Shown: positions 1 through 9,853 of the stretch, piece after piece
Position numbering within the stretch: the first letter of the stretch is position 1
Layout: each line of letters starts with the position of its first letter
Assembly (NCBI RefSeq): GCF_012844235.1
Contig: NZ_JABAGR010000006.1
Span: 124,001-188,000, forward strand
DNA length: 64,000 nt
Origin: Parafannyhessea umbonata
Lineage (GTDB): Bacteria > Actinomycetota > Coriobacteriia > Coriobacteriales > Atopobiaceae
Direction of reading: 5' to 3'
The notes under the pieces: model-generated
Seen by the model: only the letters and a program-made list of their open reading frames with translations
Databases searched by the model: none
Told to the model about the DNA's origin: nothing
Translations under genes and position numbers: made by a program

Positions 1-19
1 ACGCTCCTTTCCTCATCTA

Positions 20-31
20 GAACAGATGTTC
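20..31. promoter_or_regulatory. LexA/SOS box (GAAC-N4-GTTC)
   Basis: The sequence GAACAGATGTTC fits the Gram-positive and actinobacterial LexA consensus GAAC-N4-GTTC exactly, and sits within a slightly longer dyad (AGAACA...TGTTCT). Read on the minus strand it is followed by AAAGGAG at about 5-11, so a minus-strand gene probably starts just left of position 1 under this operator. That gene is outside the window. The assignment rests on the consensus match and position only. Confidence 0.6.
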
Positions 32-201
32 TGTACAGAGCATTATGCCACGCGGAAACGGGTTGTCCAGTGACATTTTCGAAGGATGCCAACTTTCTTG
101 AAATCGCAGGTCGGAGCTGTTGTCTGTTGCAGATATCCGCAAGGTAAGCGAAAGACATCTGCAAGCGTTCGGACCTGGGCGCATCGTTTGCGACGTTTGT
201 G

Positions 202-915
202 CTAAGCCCACTGCACGGGCGCGGCGCCGTGGGACGCGAGGAAGTCGTTCGCCTGCGAGAAGGGCCTCGAGCCCATGAACGGAACGAGCCCCCCGCCCGC
301 GCGGTTGGCGGAGAGCGGGGAGGGGTGCGTGGACGAGAGCACGCACTTCTCGCCCGCGAGCGTGCCCGCGGAGCGAGCCTCCTCGACCGCAGACGTCACG
401 AGGGTGGCGGCATGGCGTCCCCACGCAAGGTAGCAGATGGGCTGCGGAAGCTCTGTCGTGCGCCTGACCAGGTAGTTTGTGAGGCTTTGCCACCCAAGCC
501 GCACGTGGGAGTTCGCGGCGTGCTCGCGCACGGTGAGCGTCGTGTTGAGCAGCAGGACCCCCTGGCGCGCCCACGGGGTGAGGTCACCCGTCGCGGGCGG
601 CTCGCAGCCAAGGTCCCGCGAGAGCTCCTTGTAGACGTTGCGCAGGCTGGGCGGGAGCCGCTGGCCCGCGGGCACCGAGAACGAGAGTCCCATCGCCTGT
701 CCCGGCTCGTGGTACGGGTCCTGCCCCAGTATCACCACGCGCACGTCGCTTGGCGCCGTGAGCTCGAGCGCGCGCAGGATCTGGTCCTGCGCGGGGTAGA
801 TGACCTGGCTCTGGCGCAGGCGCCTGACCTCGTCCAGCAGGCGCTCTGTGTCGCTGCGCACCCGCTCCGGCGCGCCGTCAAGCCAGAGTCCCACGTTGTC
901 CTTGGTCGCGTCCAT
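202..915 (-). CDS. ung: uracil-DNA glycosylase
   Basis: Family 1 uracil-DNA glycosylase, 237 aa, close to the usual 220-230. It excises uracil from DNA to start base-excision repair in the cytoplasm. The water-activating loop GQDPYH is at residues 65-70 with catalytic Asp66, and the C-terminal HPSPLS loop that inserts into the minor groove is present, followed by a normal GSRPFSQAN segment. The ATG is preceded by a GAGGGAGGGAG Shine-Dalgarno sequence. It is transcribed toward the left edge, where a LexA-type box lies beyond its 3' end. Nothing unusual in the reading frame. Confidence 0.97.
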   Translation of the reverse strand: MDATKDNVGLWLDGAPERVRSDTERLLDEVRRLRQSQVIYPAQDQILRALELTAPSDVRVVILGQDPYHEPGQAMGLSFSVPAGQRLPPSLRNVYKELSRDLGCEPPATGDLTPWARQGVLLLNTTLTVREHAANSHVRLGWQSLTNYLVRRTTELPQPICYLAWGRHAATLVTSAVEEARSAGTLAGEKCVLSSTHPSPLSANRAGGGLVPFMGSRPFSQANDFLASHGAAPVQWA

Positions 916-1048
916 CGCACTCCCTCCCTCGTGTGTTTGTCGCAGGCGACGGTAGCATCAATGGGGCTTTGGGTAAAGACAAGTGGTAGCAACTAGCCAG
1001 GAAGAGACGCCCGCGGCCTTGGCCGGTCCGTGGCGCAGGGGAGGACGC

Positions 1049-2029
1049 ATGACGAGATACCAGCTGGAGCACGAGGGCGCCCGCCTGCCGGAGGGCGTGG
1101 TGGACCTTGAGGCGGAGCGCGAGCGCAGGGAGGACCACATCGTGCGCGGCACGGCGGCCGACGGCATGGTGCGCGCGTTTGCGATCACGGCGCGCGCGAC
1201 GGTAGAGGAGGCACGCGCCCGGCATGACACGACGCCGGTGGCGACGGCGGCCCTGGGCAGGCTGATCATGGGCGCGCAGATGATGGGCGCCATGTCCAAG
1301 AACGACGACGAGCTCGTCACCATCACGGTCATGGGCGACGGCGACCTTGGCAGGATAACCGTGACGGCCGACAACCGCGGCCACGCGAAGGGATTCGTGC
1401 AGAACCCGCGGGTGTGGCTGCCGCTCAACGGCCGCGGCCACCTAGACGTGGGGCAGGCCGTCGGGGCGGGCACGCTGTCCGTCGTGCACGACGTCGCGGG
1501 AATGGACCCGTACTCGAGCGAGGTCGAGCTCGTCTCGGGGGAGATAGGGGATGACCTCACCTACTACTTCGCGGCGAGCGACCAGATTCCCACCTCGCTT
1601 GGGGTGGGCGTGCTCGTGGACCGCGACATGAGTGTGCGCCGCGCCGGCGGCTTCGTGATCCAGCTGTTGCCCGGCTGCGACGAGGACGTCGTGGCGGCGC
1701 TGGAGGCGAATCTCGCGCCCGTGCATTCCGTCACGGACCTGCTGGAGGCGGGCATGACCCCCACGGAGATGCTGCAGCATCTGCTGCAAGGGCTGGACTA
1801 CCAGGAGCTCGACCGCATGCCTGCAAGCTTCCGCTGCGGCTGCGACCGCTCGCGCGCCATGCGCGCCGTGCTGGCCCTGGGCCGCGCGGAGCTTGGCGAC
1901 ATGGTCGAGAAGGGCGAGCCCGCCCAGGTGCACTGCCACTTCTGCGGCGCCGACTACCGCTTCGAGCCCACGGAGCTTGCGAAGATGCTTTGCGACGCGG
2001 GTGCGCCCGCGCCAGAGGCCGATATCTAG
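1049..2029 (+). CDS. hslO: Hsp33 redox-regulated chaperone
   Basis: Cytosolic Hsp33 holdase, activated by oxidative unfolding. The 326-aa product carries the family core (residues about 40-75: VRAFAITAR, EEARARH, ATAALGRLIMGA) and the C-terminal zinc/redox switch: Cys263-x-Cys265 and Cys296-x2-Cys299. The ATG at 1049 is chosen because AGGGGAGGA stands a few bases upstream; an in-frame ATG at 983 has no good ribosome site. With this start there are about 20 extra residues before the usual Hsp33 N-terminus, so a start further inside is also possible. It is divergent from ung. Confidence 0.95.
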   Translation: MTRYQLEHEGARLPEGVVDLEAERERREDHIVRGTAADGMVRAFAITARATVEEARARHDTTPVATAALGRLIMGAQMMGAMSKNDDELVTITVMGDGDLGRITVTADNRGHAKGFVQNPRVWLPLNGRGHLDVGQAVGAGTLSVVHDVAGMDPYSSEVELVSGEIGDDLTYYFAASDQIPTSLGVGVLVDRDMSVRRAGGFVIQLLPGCDEDVVAALEANLAPVHSVTDLLEAGMTPTEMLQHLLQGLDYQELDRMPASFRCGCDRSRAMRAVLALGRAELGDMVEKGEPAQVHCHFCGADYRFEPTELAKMLCDAGAPAPEADI

Positions 2030-2138
2030 CGCGCTCGCGCGGGCGACACTGGACCTTGATACAGAAAGCGCCTATCGTGGAACTGAGCGCTGTTTGCGAG
2101 CGCGGTCGTATCGGTCACACAGCTTGATTGGAGCCGCG

Positions 2139-3086
2139 ATGTGCACAGGTGTTAGGTTTACCGATGGCAAGGGCAACATGTACTTTGGCCGAAACCTCGA
2201 CTGGAGCTGCTCGTACGGCGAGCGCGTGGTCATCACCCCGCGCGGCTACAAGCCAAAGTCTCCGTTTGGCGCCGTTCCCCAGGTGGGCATGGCCATCATA
2301 GGCATGGGCATCGTGGAGGACGACACGCCCCTCTACTTTGACTGCGGAAACGAGAAGGGCCTCGCCGTGGCCGGGCTCAACTTCCCGGGCTACGCGGTGT
2401 ACGCGGACGCTCCGCGCGAGGGCGCCACGAACGTCGCCGCCTTCGAGTTCCCGCTCTGGGTGGTCGCGAACCACGCCACGGTGGACGAGGTCGAGGCGGC
2501 GCTCGCGAACGTGACGATCGTGGACGAGCCCGTCAGCCCCAGGTTCCCGTCTTCGATGCTGCACTGGATCATCGGCGACTCCACCCGCTCGATCGTGGTC
2601 GAGCAGACCGAGGCTGGCCTACAGGTGTTCCACGACGACGTGGACGTCCTCACGAACCAGCCCGGCTTCGCGTGGCACACGGAGAACCTGCGCAACTACA
2701 TCAACCTCACGAGCGACGTGCCCGGACCGCTGTCCTGGCGCACGCAGGAGCTCTCCGCGTTTGGCTCCGGCGCCGGCATGCGCGGCCTCCCCGGCGACTA
2801 CTACTCGCCGTCGCGCTTCGTGCGCGAGGCCTACCTCAACGCGAACTACCCCACCCAGGAGGGCGAGAAGGCAAACGTCAGCAAGATCTTCCACATCCTG
2901 GGCGGCGTGAGCATGATCGACGGCGCCGCGAAGATGACGAACGGCGAGTTCGAGACCACGATCTTCACGGGCGCGTTCTCCTCCGCGACCTGCACGTACT
3001 ACTGGTCCACCTACGACGACCCGGCCATCCACTCCGTCGCGCTGTTCGACCACAACGTGGATTCCGACGTCCTCATACAGGAGTAG
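2139..3086 (+). CDS. bsh: bile salt hydrolase / choloylglycine hydrolase
   Basis: Ntn-hydrolase of the choloylglycine hydrolase family, 315 aa (family about 315-330). It cleaves the amide bond of glycine- or taurine-conjugated bile acids. The start places Cys2 directly after Met, as needed for the autocatalytic nucleophile. Arg18 and Asp21 (GRNLDW), Asn81 (GLNFPGY), Asn173 (TNQPGF) and Arg226 (SPSRF) match the known catalytic set of Clostridium and Lactobacillus BSH. Penicillin V acylase activity is the main alternative, but the MCTGVRF...YFGRNLDW start is BSH-like. No signal peptide is visible, so a cytosolic enzyme is expected. An efflux operon follows 83 nt downstream. Confidence 0.93.
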   Translation: MCTGVRFTDGKGNMYFGRNLDWSCSYGERVVITPRGYKPKSPFGAVPQVGMAIIGMGIVEDDTPLYFDCGNEKGLAVAGLNFPGYAVYADAPREGATNVAAFEFPLWVVANHATVDEVEAALANVTIVDEPVSPRFPSSMLHWIIGDSTRSIVVEQTEAGLQVFHDDVDVLTNQPGFAWHTENLRNYINLTSDVPGPLSWRTQELSAFGSGAGMRGLPGDYYSPSRFVREAYLNANYPTQEGEKANVSKIFHILGGVSMIDGAAKMTNGEFETTIFTGAFSSATCTYYWSTYDDPAIHSVALFDHNVDSDVLIQE

Positions 3087-3104
3087 ACTCTCTGCACAAC
3101 CTAT

Positions 3105-3142
3105 AGAGCGGCGGCTGCGGGCCTTGGGTCCGCGGCCGCTCT
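3105..3142 (+). terminator. GC-rich hairpin after bsh
   Basis: AGAGCGGC at the left pairs with GCCGCTCT at the right, with an inner GCGG/CCGC pairing and a small bulge. It lies between the bsh stop and the efflux adaptor gene. There is no clear T-run, so it may be a weak terminator or an mRNA-stabilising hairpin. Confidence 0.45.
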
Positions 3143-3169
3143 CACACTACCCCCAGATGGGAGCAGCGC

Positions 3170-4693
3170 ATGAGCAGGAAGTTCGGTTTTGGCAAGCCCT
3201 CGCCGGGGGACGACGAGGCGACGGACGCCAAGGGCGAGAAGAACGAGGCCTCGCGGGACGCAGACGCGACGCAGGCGGTGACGCCGCCCCTGCCCGCAAA
3301 CCCGCTCCGGAACGCGTCGGACGGCGCGCCGGCAGACCCGACGAAGGGTCCCGCCGCCATCGACGCGGCGGACGAGGACGAAAGCGGCATGCTCGCGTAC
3401 CAGAACCTCGAGCGCCATCGCAAGGAGAAGAGGCGCCGCCGCAACGTGAAGATCGCGGTGGGGGCGTGCGCCGCCGTCGTGATAGCCGCGGCCATCATCG
3501 TGCCCCGGGTGCTCACGCCCGCGGACGCCGGCAAGCAGATGCCCGCAACGGCGGAGGTCACGCGCGGCGACCTCACCTCCAGCGTGAGCGTCACGGGCGC
3601 GGCCCAGCCCGCGTCGAGCGTCTACGTCACGCCCGAGGTGAGCGGCATCGTCCAGGACCTGCGCGTGTCCGAGGGCGACACCGTGGGCAAGGGCGACGTG
3701 CTCTTCTCGCTCAAGAACGACTCGCTCGACCGCGCGGTCGCGGACGCCCAGCGGCAGGTGTCTGACGCGCAGGCGCAGGTCAACACCGCCCAGCGCGGCG
3801 TCGACAGCGCAAACGCCGCCTACAAGAAGGCGCTGGACGCCTGGAACTCCGCGCCGGACGCAGAGACGCAGGCGGGCCTCGCGGACCCCGACAGCCTCTA
3901 TGGCGACGTGCAGACGGCAAACGACGGCCTGAACAGCGCAAGGTCCGCGCTCGACTCTGCAAGCCAGGCGCTTGCGGACGCGAAGGCCCAGGCGGCGAAG
4001 CGCACGGTCACGGCTCCCGCCTCGGGAAGCGTCGTCGCGGTGAACGCGCGGAACGGCGCCGCGTACGGCGACGCCACGGGCGGCTCCACCACAAGCGACG
4101 GCACGGGCCAGGGCGGCCAGGGCACGGGCGCCGGCTGGGCCGTGCAGATCGCGGACCTCTCGAGGATGAGGGTTGCCACGCAGGTGAACGAGGTGGACAT
4201 CTCGGGTGTGGCCGTGGGGCAGGCCGCGAGCGTGACCTTCTCGGCGATTCCCGGCCTCGAGTGCGACGCGAAGGTCGAGAAGATCGCGACGGTCGCGAGC
4301 AGCGACGGCTCCATGGGCGGCGACGGCGTCGTGACGTACGAGGTCGACCTCGTGATCGACCAGCCGGACGAGCGCATCAAGCCGGGCATGACCGCGAACG
4401 CGACCATCCAGACGCAGAGCGTGTCCGACGTGCTCATGGTGCCGATAGCGGCGCTGAACGACTACGACGAGTCCGCCGGAACCGCCAGCGTGACCGTCGT
4501 CACGCTCGATGGGGAGGGCAACGTCAAGACCTCCCGCGACGTCGACGTGAAGGTGGGCGAGAAGAACGGGTCCGACGCCGCCGTGACGGGCGTGAAGGAG
4601 GGCGAGACCGTCAAGCTCGCGGACGAGGGCGACTCCGCGGACGGCGGCGCGGCCGGGGGCGACGCCTCCGCCGCCACGGCAGACGGGCGCTAG
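3170..4693 (+). CDS. MacA/HlyD-type efflux adaptor (membrane fusion) protein
   Basis: 507-aa adaptor of a MacAB-like tripartite-type exporter. A charged, low-complexity cytoplasmic N-terminus (about 1-93) precedes a KEKRRRR stop-transfer block and one transmembrane segment (about 95-117). Then come a biotinyl-lipoyl half (VTPEVSGIVQDLRVSEGDTVGKGDVL), a helical hairpin rich in Ala/Gln/Asp (about 180-280), the second lipoyl half, and beta-barrel domains containing GMTANATIQ. The C-terminus is a Gly/Ala/Asp-rich tail. In Gram-positives such adaptors stand outside the membrane and couple to the permease. The ABC ATPase begins 3 nt after its stop. Substrate is not shown; neighbouring bsh makes bile compounds or peptides worth considering. 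Confidence 0.9.
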   Translation: MSRKFGFGKPSPGDDEATDAKGEKNEASRDADATQAVTPPLPANPLRNASDGAPADPTKGPAAIDAADEDESGMLAYQNLERHRKEKRRRRNVKIAVGACAAVVIAAAIIVPRVLTPADAGKQMPATAEVTRGDLTSSVSVTGAAQPASSVYVTPEVSGIVQDLRVSEGDTVGKGDVLFSLKNDSLDRAVADAQRQVSDAQAQVNTAQRGVDSANAAYKKALDAWNSAPDAETQAGLADPDSLYGDVQTANDGLNSARSALDSASQALADAKAQAAKRTVTAPASGSVVAVNARNGAAYGDATGGSTTSDGTGQGGQGTGAGWAVQIADLSRMRVATQVNEVDISGVAVGQAASVTFSAIPGLECDAKVEKIATVASSDGSMGGDGVVTYEVDLVIDQPDERIKPGMTANATIQTQSVSDVLMVPIAALNDYDESAGTASVTVVTLDGEGNVKTSRDVDVKVGEKNGSDAAVTGVKEGETVKLADEGDSADGGAAGGDASAATADGR

Positions 4694-4695
4694 CC

Positions 4696-5423
<728 letters not shown>

Positions 5424-5427
<4 letters not shown>

Positions 5428-6638
5428 GGCTGAGGGACCTTTGGGCCGAGACCTGGGAGGCCCTCGACGCAAACCGCGGCAGGTCGCTCCTCACGGTGCT
5501 GGGCATCGTGATCGGCATCAGCGCGGTCATCGCGATGACCGCGCTCATCGGCGGCGTGCGGCAGGGCCTCATGGGCGAGCTCGGCCTCGACCGCGCCCGC
5601 GTCATAACCATGGGCGTCTACAACGGCTCGCAGGTGCGCACCGAGGACATCGCGAAGATTGAGGAGGGGCTGCCGGAGTACGAGTACATAACGGGCAGCT
5701 CCTACGGTGGCGGCAAGGTCGCGAGCGACGCCAAGAGCGTTGACGGGCAGGTGCTGGGCATTGCGCCCCACTACTTCGACGTGACGGGCCAGAAGCTCGT
5801 GGAAGGCCGCACGTTCACGAGCGGCGAGAACGACTCTGCCTCGACGGTGGCGATACTGGACAAGACGAGCGCGCACAACCTGTTTGGCGACGAGGACGCC
5901 CTTGGCCAGAAGGTGCGCATCAAGGGGATCGAGTACCGCGTGGTCGGCTTGCTTGAGAACAGCCAGCAGACCGACCCGAAGGGCGTGACGGCCTACGTTC
6001 CGCTCAAGGCGTGCGTCCAGAGGGTCACGGGCTACGACAACGTGGACATGCTTTCCGGCATGGCGCGGGAGGGCGAGGACATCGACTCCCTCGTTACGAA
6101 GACGAAGGACTTCCTGGCGACGTACTACCACCTGAGCGACGAGGACGTCGAGAACGGCCTGTACGTATCGTCCATGAAGTCCATGATTGACAGCTTCAAC
6201 TCCGTCATGTTCACGTTCCAGCTGCTCATGACGTCCGTCGCGTCCATCTCGCTCGTGGTTGGCGGCATCGGCATCATGAACATGATGCTCACGAACGTGA
6301 CGGAGCGCATCCGCGAGATCGGGCTTCGCAAGGCCCTGGGGGCCCGCAGATCAGACATCACGCGGCAGTTCCTGCTGGAGTCCGTGTGCCTGACGCTGGC
6401 GGGAGGGGCGATCGGCATCGTGCTTGGCTACCTGGGGGCGTTCGCCCTCGGCGGCGTCGCGACGGGCCTTCTGGCCTCTGGCGACAGCGGCATGTCCCTT
6501 ACCGTGACGCCCGTGATAGAGCCCATGGCCGTGCTTGGCGCGACGGGAATCTGCGTGCTCATAGGCGTGGTGTTTGGCTACTACCCGGCACGGCGCGCCG
6601 CGAAGCTCGACCCGGTGGAGTCCCTTCACTACCAGTGA
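5424..6638 (+). CDS. MacB/FtsX-type ABC transporter permease
   Basis: 404-aa permease with the MacB layout: one N-terminal transmembrane helix after RGRSLLTVLGIVIG, a large extracellular MacB core domain (about 45-270), then three C-terminal helices containing the conserved GGIGIMNMMLTNVTERIREIGLRKALGA block. It ends with the usual YYPARRAAKLDPVESLHYQ tail. It overlaps the ATPase gene by 4 nt. Together with the adaptor it should extrude an amphipathic substrate or peptide from the membrane; the sequence does not identify the substrate. Confidence 0.94.
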
Positions 6639-6776
6639 AAGCAGGATGCCCGGGACCACCTTGGCAAGGCGGCGCCCCTCACCTTGTGGCCGTGCGTCGG
6701 CTACGATAGACCATACGCAGACAAGGACGTCTGCCTGCGACCGTCTGGCCACAGGCCCCGGGGGAGAAGAGCGCGC

Positions 6777-7439
6777 ATGACGGGCAAGACGCACATAGCC
6801 ATAGGCGTGGCATCCGCGCTGGCCGTGGCCCCGCTGGCCGGGGCACGGCTTGGCGTGCCGACCGGCGTGGCGCCGCAGGCGATTGCGCTCGCGCTTGGCG
6901 GGATGGTGGGCGGCATGCTGCCCGATACCGACACGCCGTCCAGCATGGGCGCGCGCGGGACGCGCCGCGTGTGGGCGGCGCTTGCCGTCATGGTGGCGTC
7001 GCTTCTGGCGGTTGACCACGCGCGGGGGAGCGACCTCGCCCTTGGCCTGGCGTCGGGCTTCTCGTACGAGCGGTTGGCGGGGCTGGCGATCGTGGTCGCC
7101 ACCTGCGCGGTGGGCAGGGCGTCCGGGCACAGGGGCTTCTCGCACTCGCTCGTGGCGCTTGCGCTGGTGGGGTATGGCTCATGGATGCTCTGCCATCCGA
7201 TTGCGGCTGCCGTCGCCGTGGGCTATGCGTCGCACCTGGCGCTCGACCTCACCAACAAGAGGGGCGTCAGGCTCCTGTGGCCATGGGGCAGGACGCTCTG
7301 CCTTGGCCTCTTCGAGTCCGGTCGCCTTGCGGACTGGACGCTCTTCGTGCTGGGTATTGCCGCCGCGGCCCTCATGGTGGCGACGCGCCTGCAGCTGATG
7401 GGCCCCATGCCGGCGGCCTTGCCGCCCGTTGGGATGTAG
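6777..7439 (+). CDS. YdjM-like membrane-bound metal-dependent hydrolase
   Basis: 220-aa multi-spanning membrane protein of the YdjM/DUF457 family. The family metal-binding features are visible: an early His in TGKTHIAIG, a DTDTP motif after GGMLP, and HRGFSHS followed by SHLALDLTN. These residues form the predicted metal site of the family, whose substrate is poorly known. The start is chosen for GGGGGAGAAGAG a few bases upstream. It follows the efflux operon after about 140 nt and is convergent with the next gene. Confidence 0.8.
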   Translation: MTGKTHIAIGVASALAVAPLAGARLGVPTGVAPQAIALALGGMVGGMLPDTDTPSSMGARGTRRVWAALAVMVASLLAVDHARGSDLALGLASGFSYERLAGLAIVVATCAVGRASGHRGFSHSLVALALVGYGSWMLCHPIAAAVAVGYASHLALDLTNKRGVRLLWPWGRTLCLGLFESGRLADWTLFVLGIAAAALMVATRLQLMGPMPAALPPVGM

Positions 7440-7485
7440 ACGGCCGTCGCGGCCATGCCGTGGTGAGGCACATCGTGCGCGGTCG

Positions 7486-8181
7486 CTATCTGCGGAAGCG
7501 CCTGAGCGGGTGCCGCGCACGGTCCGCCATCTGGCGCTGGCGCTCCTCCTGGGCGTCGCGCCAGGACCGCGTCGCCTCCGGGTGCTCCGAGGTCGCCTTC
7601 GCGCACAGCGCATAGAGTGCAATCCCCAGCCCAAAGCTCAGGACGGACGCAAGCATTTCTCCGACAGGCTCCCTTGCGCCGATCGTGCTTCCCGGGACCA
7701 TCATCAGCACTACGTCCACAAAGGAGAAGAGCGTGGGGACCGCGGCCCAGCCACGCACGACCTGCGGGAGCTGCGTCGTGTCGATGGCCGCACGGATGGT
7801 GAACGCCGCGGCGACGACCATCGCCGCCAGGCGGAGCACGGCCATGAGGATGTCGGTCTGGTAGAGGCCAAGCATGTCGATGGCGCCGGTGCACGCCTCG
7901 AAGTAGATTACGGCCCAGACTGCGACGGCAGCGGCGCATGCGATGAGGGCGTTCTGTGCGGCGGACCTTGGCAGCCTTGCAAGGTCAGCAAGCCTGCCTC
8001 TTCCCTCCCGAAGCGATGTGTGGCCCGACGCGCGCATGTCCTGGGAGAGCTCCCTCGCAACGCGTCCGGCCGCGGTCGATGCGTCCGCGGCCTTCTCGCC
8101 CGCGGGCCTCTGCGCCACGCGCTCGCGCTCGTAGGCCAGGTGCTGGCGGCGACGTGCTTTCTGGTTGGACCTCTTGGACAT
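7486..8181 (-). CDS. hypothetical four-helix membrane protein
   Basis: No family recognised. The 231-aa product has a very basic N-terminus (KRSNQKARRRQHLAYERER), a polar stretch to about residue 70, then four hydrophobic segments at roughly 75-95, 108-128, 145-163 and 175-195, and a basic Arg-rich C-terminal tail. Both tails are expected in the cytoplasm. It is upstream of, and in the same direction as, nothing obviously related; lacI lies on its other side. Codon use resembles neighbouring genes, so it is probably a real gene. Confidence 0.7.
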   Translation of the reverse strand: MSKRSNQKARRRQHLAYERERVAQRPAGEKAADASTAAGRVARELSQDMRASGHTSLREGRGRLADLARLPRSAAQNALIACAAAVAVWAVIYFEACTGAIDMLGLYQTDILMAVLRLAAMVVAAAFTIRAAIDTTQLPQVVRGWAAVPTLFSFVDVVLMMVPGSTIGAREPVGEMLASVLSFGLGIALYALCAKATSEHPEATRSWRDAQEERQRQMADRARHPLRRFRR

Positions 8182-8262
8182 GCTTGAACCCCTGTTTGAC
8201 TGGTAGTTACAAAGACCTTTGCGCCGCGCACCTCGTGCCGCCGGCGCCCGCCCTGGGAGGCG

Positions 8263-9261
8263 CTAGATGCGGGCGACGGAATCTCGTATCACGAAATCGG
8301 ATGATATGTGGGTGACGCAGGTGTATCCGCGCGGGTTCCGCACCTGTCCCAGGAGCTTCTGCACGGCCATGCTGCCGATGTCGTGCTTGTGGATGTGGAT
8401 GGTCGTGAGGGAGGGGAGCGTGAGCCTCGCAAGTGGAAGGTCGTCGAAGCCGATGAACGAGACCTCCTCCGGCACGCGTATCCCCCGCTCGATGAATGCG
8501 CGCATCGCGCCGCTCGCGAGGATGTCGTTGTCGGCGAAGAAGGCGGTGGGGAGCTCGGGGTCGTGGCTGAGCCATTCCTTGGCGCCCGAGTATGCGGTCG
8601 AGAGCTTCGTGCCCACGTGCATGACGTACTTCTCGTCGAGCGTCAGGCCGGCCTCGCGCAGCGCGTGCTCGCAGCCACGTCTTCTGAGCGGGAAGTTCTG
8701 GATGATGTCTCCCGCGGGGATGTACCCGATCCTGGTGTGGCCCATGGATATGAGGTAGTGGACCGCCATGTACGAGGAGCTCTCGTTCGAGATGACTATC
8801 GACTCTATGGGCTTGTGGAAGCAGTAGCCGTCCACGATGACCAGGGGGGCGGCACAGTCGTAGAACGGCTTGTAGTCCTCCTCTTTCAGCTCCGTGCCCA
8901 GAAGGATCAGGCCGCTCGTCTTGTCGTTACAGAGCTCCTCGATCTGGTCGCGTGCCATGTATGACTTCAGGTCGACCGTGACGTAGCGCGTCGGCATGCC
9001 CTCGCGCCTGGCCTCGCGCTCTATTCCGTCCATCACGGCTGGGTGGAACTCGCCCTCGTCGAGGATCGAGCCCGTCTTCCGGGCGACAACGAAGTTGATG
9101 CGCTCGATGCGGTTCTGGGGCTTGTAGCCCATCTCTCCCGCGACGCGGATGATCTGCGCGGCAGTCTTCTGCGAGACTCCCGGCTTGTGGTTGAGGGCAT
9201 TCGATACCGTTGCGGGAGAGTACCCCGTGACCTTGCTTATGGTGCGGATGCTTACCTTCAT
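8263..9261 (-). CDS. LacI-family transcriptional regulator
   Basis: 332-aa regulator. The N-terminal LacI helix-turn-helix (VSIRTISKVTGYSPATVSNAL) with hinge residues is followed by a periplasmic-binding-protein-like effector domain (about 60-332) that ends IHKHDIGSMAVQKLL. It is transcribed away from a 10.7-kb sugar-catabolism block across an AT-rich intergenic region that holds an operator-like dyad. It is therefore the likely local repressor, responding to the transported sugar or a phosphorylated intermediate. Effector identity cannot be read from the sequence. Confidence 0.95.
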   Translation of the reverse strand: MKVSIRTISKVTGYSPATVSNALNHKPGVSQKTAAQIIRVAGEMGYKPQNRIERINFVVARKTGSILDEGEFHPAVMDGIEREARREGMPTRYVTVDLKSYMARDQIEELCNDKTSGLILLGTELKEEDYKPFYDCAAPLVIVDGYCFHKPIESIVISNESSSYMAVHYLISMGHTRIGYIPAGDIIQNFPLRRRGCEHALREAGLTLDEKYVMHVGTKLSTAYSGAKEWLSHDPELPTAFFADNDILASGAMRAFIERGIRVPEEVSFIGFDDLPLARLTLPSLTTIHIHKHDIGSMAVQKLLGQVRNPRGYTCVTHISSDFVIRDSVARI

Positions 9262-9853
9262 GGTGAATTCGCCTGCGGCTCTTTATGACGATGTCTCGAA
9301 CTCAGATGAAAGAGTGTCTTCTGGGCGTGGATTCGCACGTTTCGTTCAGCCCTAAACAGATTGCCTTTCTTTCAGAAGTATAGCTAAACAAAATAGAAGA
9401 TGTTAGGTAACTACCGAGCACTTGTTCATTTATGACGTTAGATGCAAATCCGGAAACGTTTTCAAATGTCACTATTGCTTGCAAATTCAAACTTAGATAC
9501 ATCTTAAAATTATATATAAACATTAAAGAAGTAAATAAGAGAATAATATACGTATAATATACAAATATAAGATGAAATAACGGAAAATCGCAAATCTTTA
9601 ATGATAAGGGTCTTTCAAGCAAATCTCAATAAGAAGTTAAGAAACTTCGCTCAGGTATAAAAGTGCTACCGTCCGCGCTTCTTTTCTTCTGTTTAGTAAA
9701 CTTCATCAGTACAGTGGTCTACAGAGGCTTATATAAGGCATATTTGGCCGTGTGTATGTCAGAACTAAACAAATAACAAAACACAATTTCCAATCGGAGC
9801 AGAGCGGTGCCCCAAATTGTGGCCTCGAGTTGTCTGACGAGGAAGGACTTGAA
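9262..9853. other. AT-rich divergent regulatory region without a gene
   Basis: About 590 nt between lacI and the isomerase gene. From about 9350 to 9800 it is strikingly AT-rich against GC-rich flanks, with many TATA-like tracts (for example around 9505-9560 and 9730). CTAAACA occurs at 9352-9358, 9384-9390 and 9765-9771 and inverted at 9690-9696, where it forms GTTTAGTAAAC. A 106-codon minus-strand frame (9302-9622) is judged a by-product of the AT-rich composition. The region probably holds both divergent promoters and several regulator sites. Confidence 0.6.
9451..9464. promoter_or_regulatory. LacI-family operator-like dyad
   Basis: CGGAAACGTTTTCA contains the near-palindrome GGAAACGTTTTC (5 of 6 pairs), centred on the CG typical of LacI-family operators. 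It also fits the cre consensus with two mismatches. The core AAACGTTTT recurs at 17694-17702 inside the same gene block, which supports binding by the local LacI regulator rather than CcpA alone. Confidence 0.5.

Noticed and set aside
9302-9622. 106-aa minus-strand frame in the AT-rich island
   Set aside because: Its composition matches the surrounding AT-rich DNA, the predicted hydrophobic peptide has no recognisable domain, and it overlaps probable promoters.
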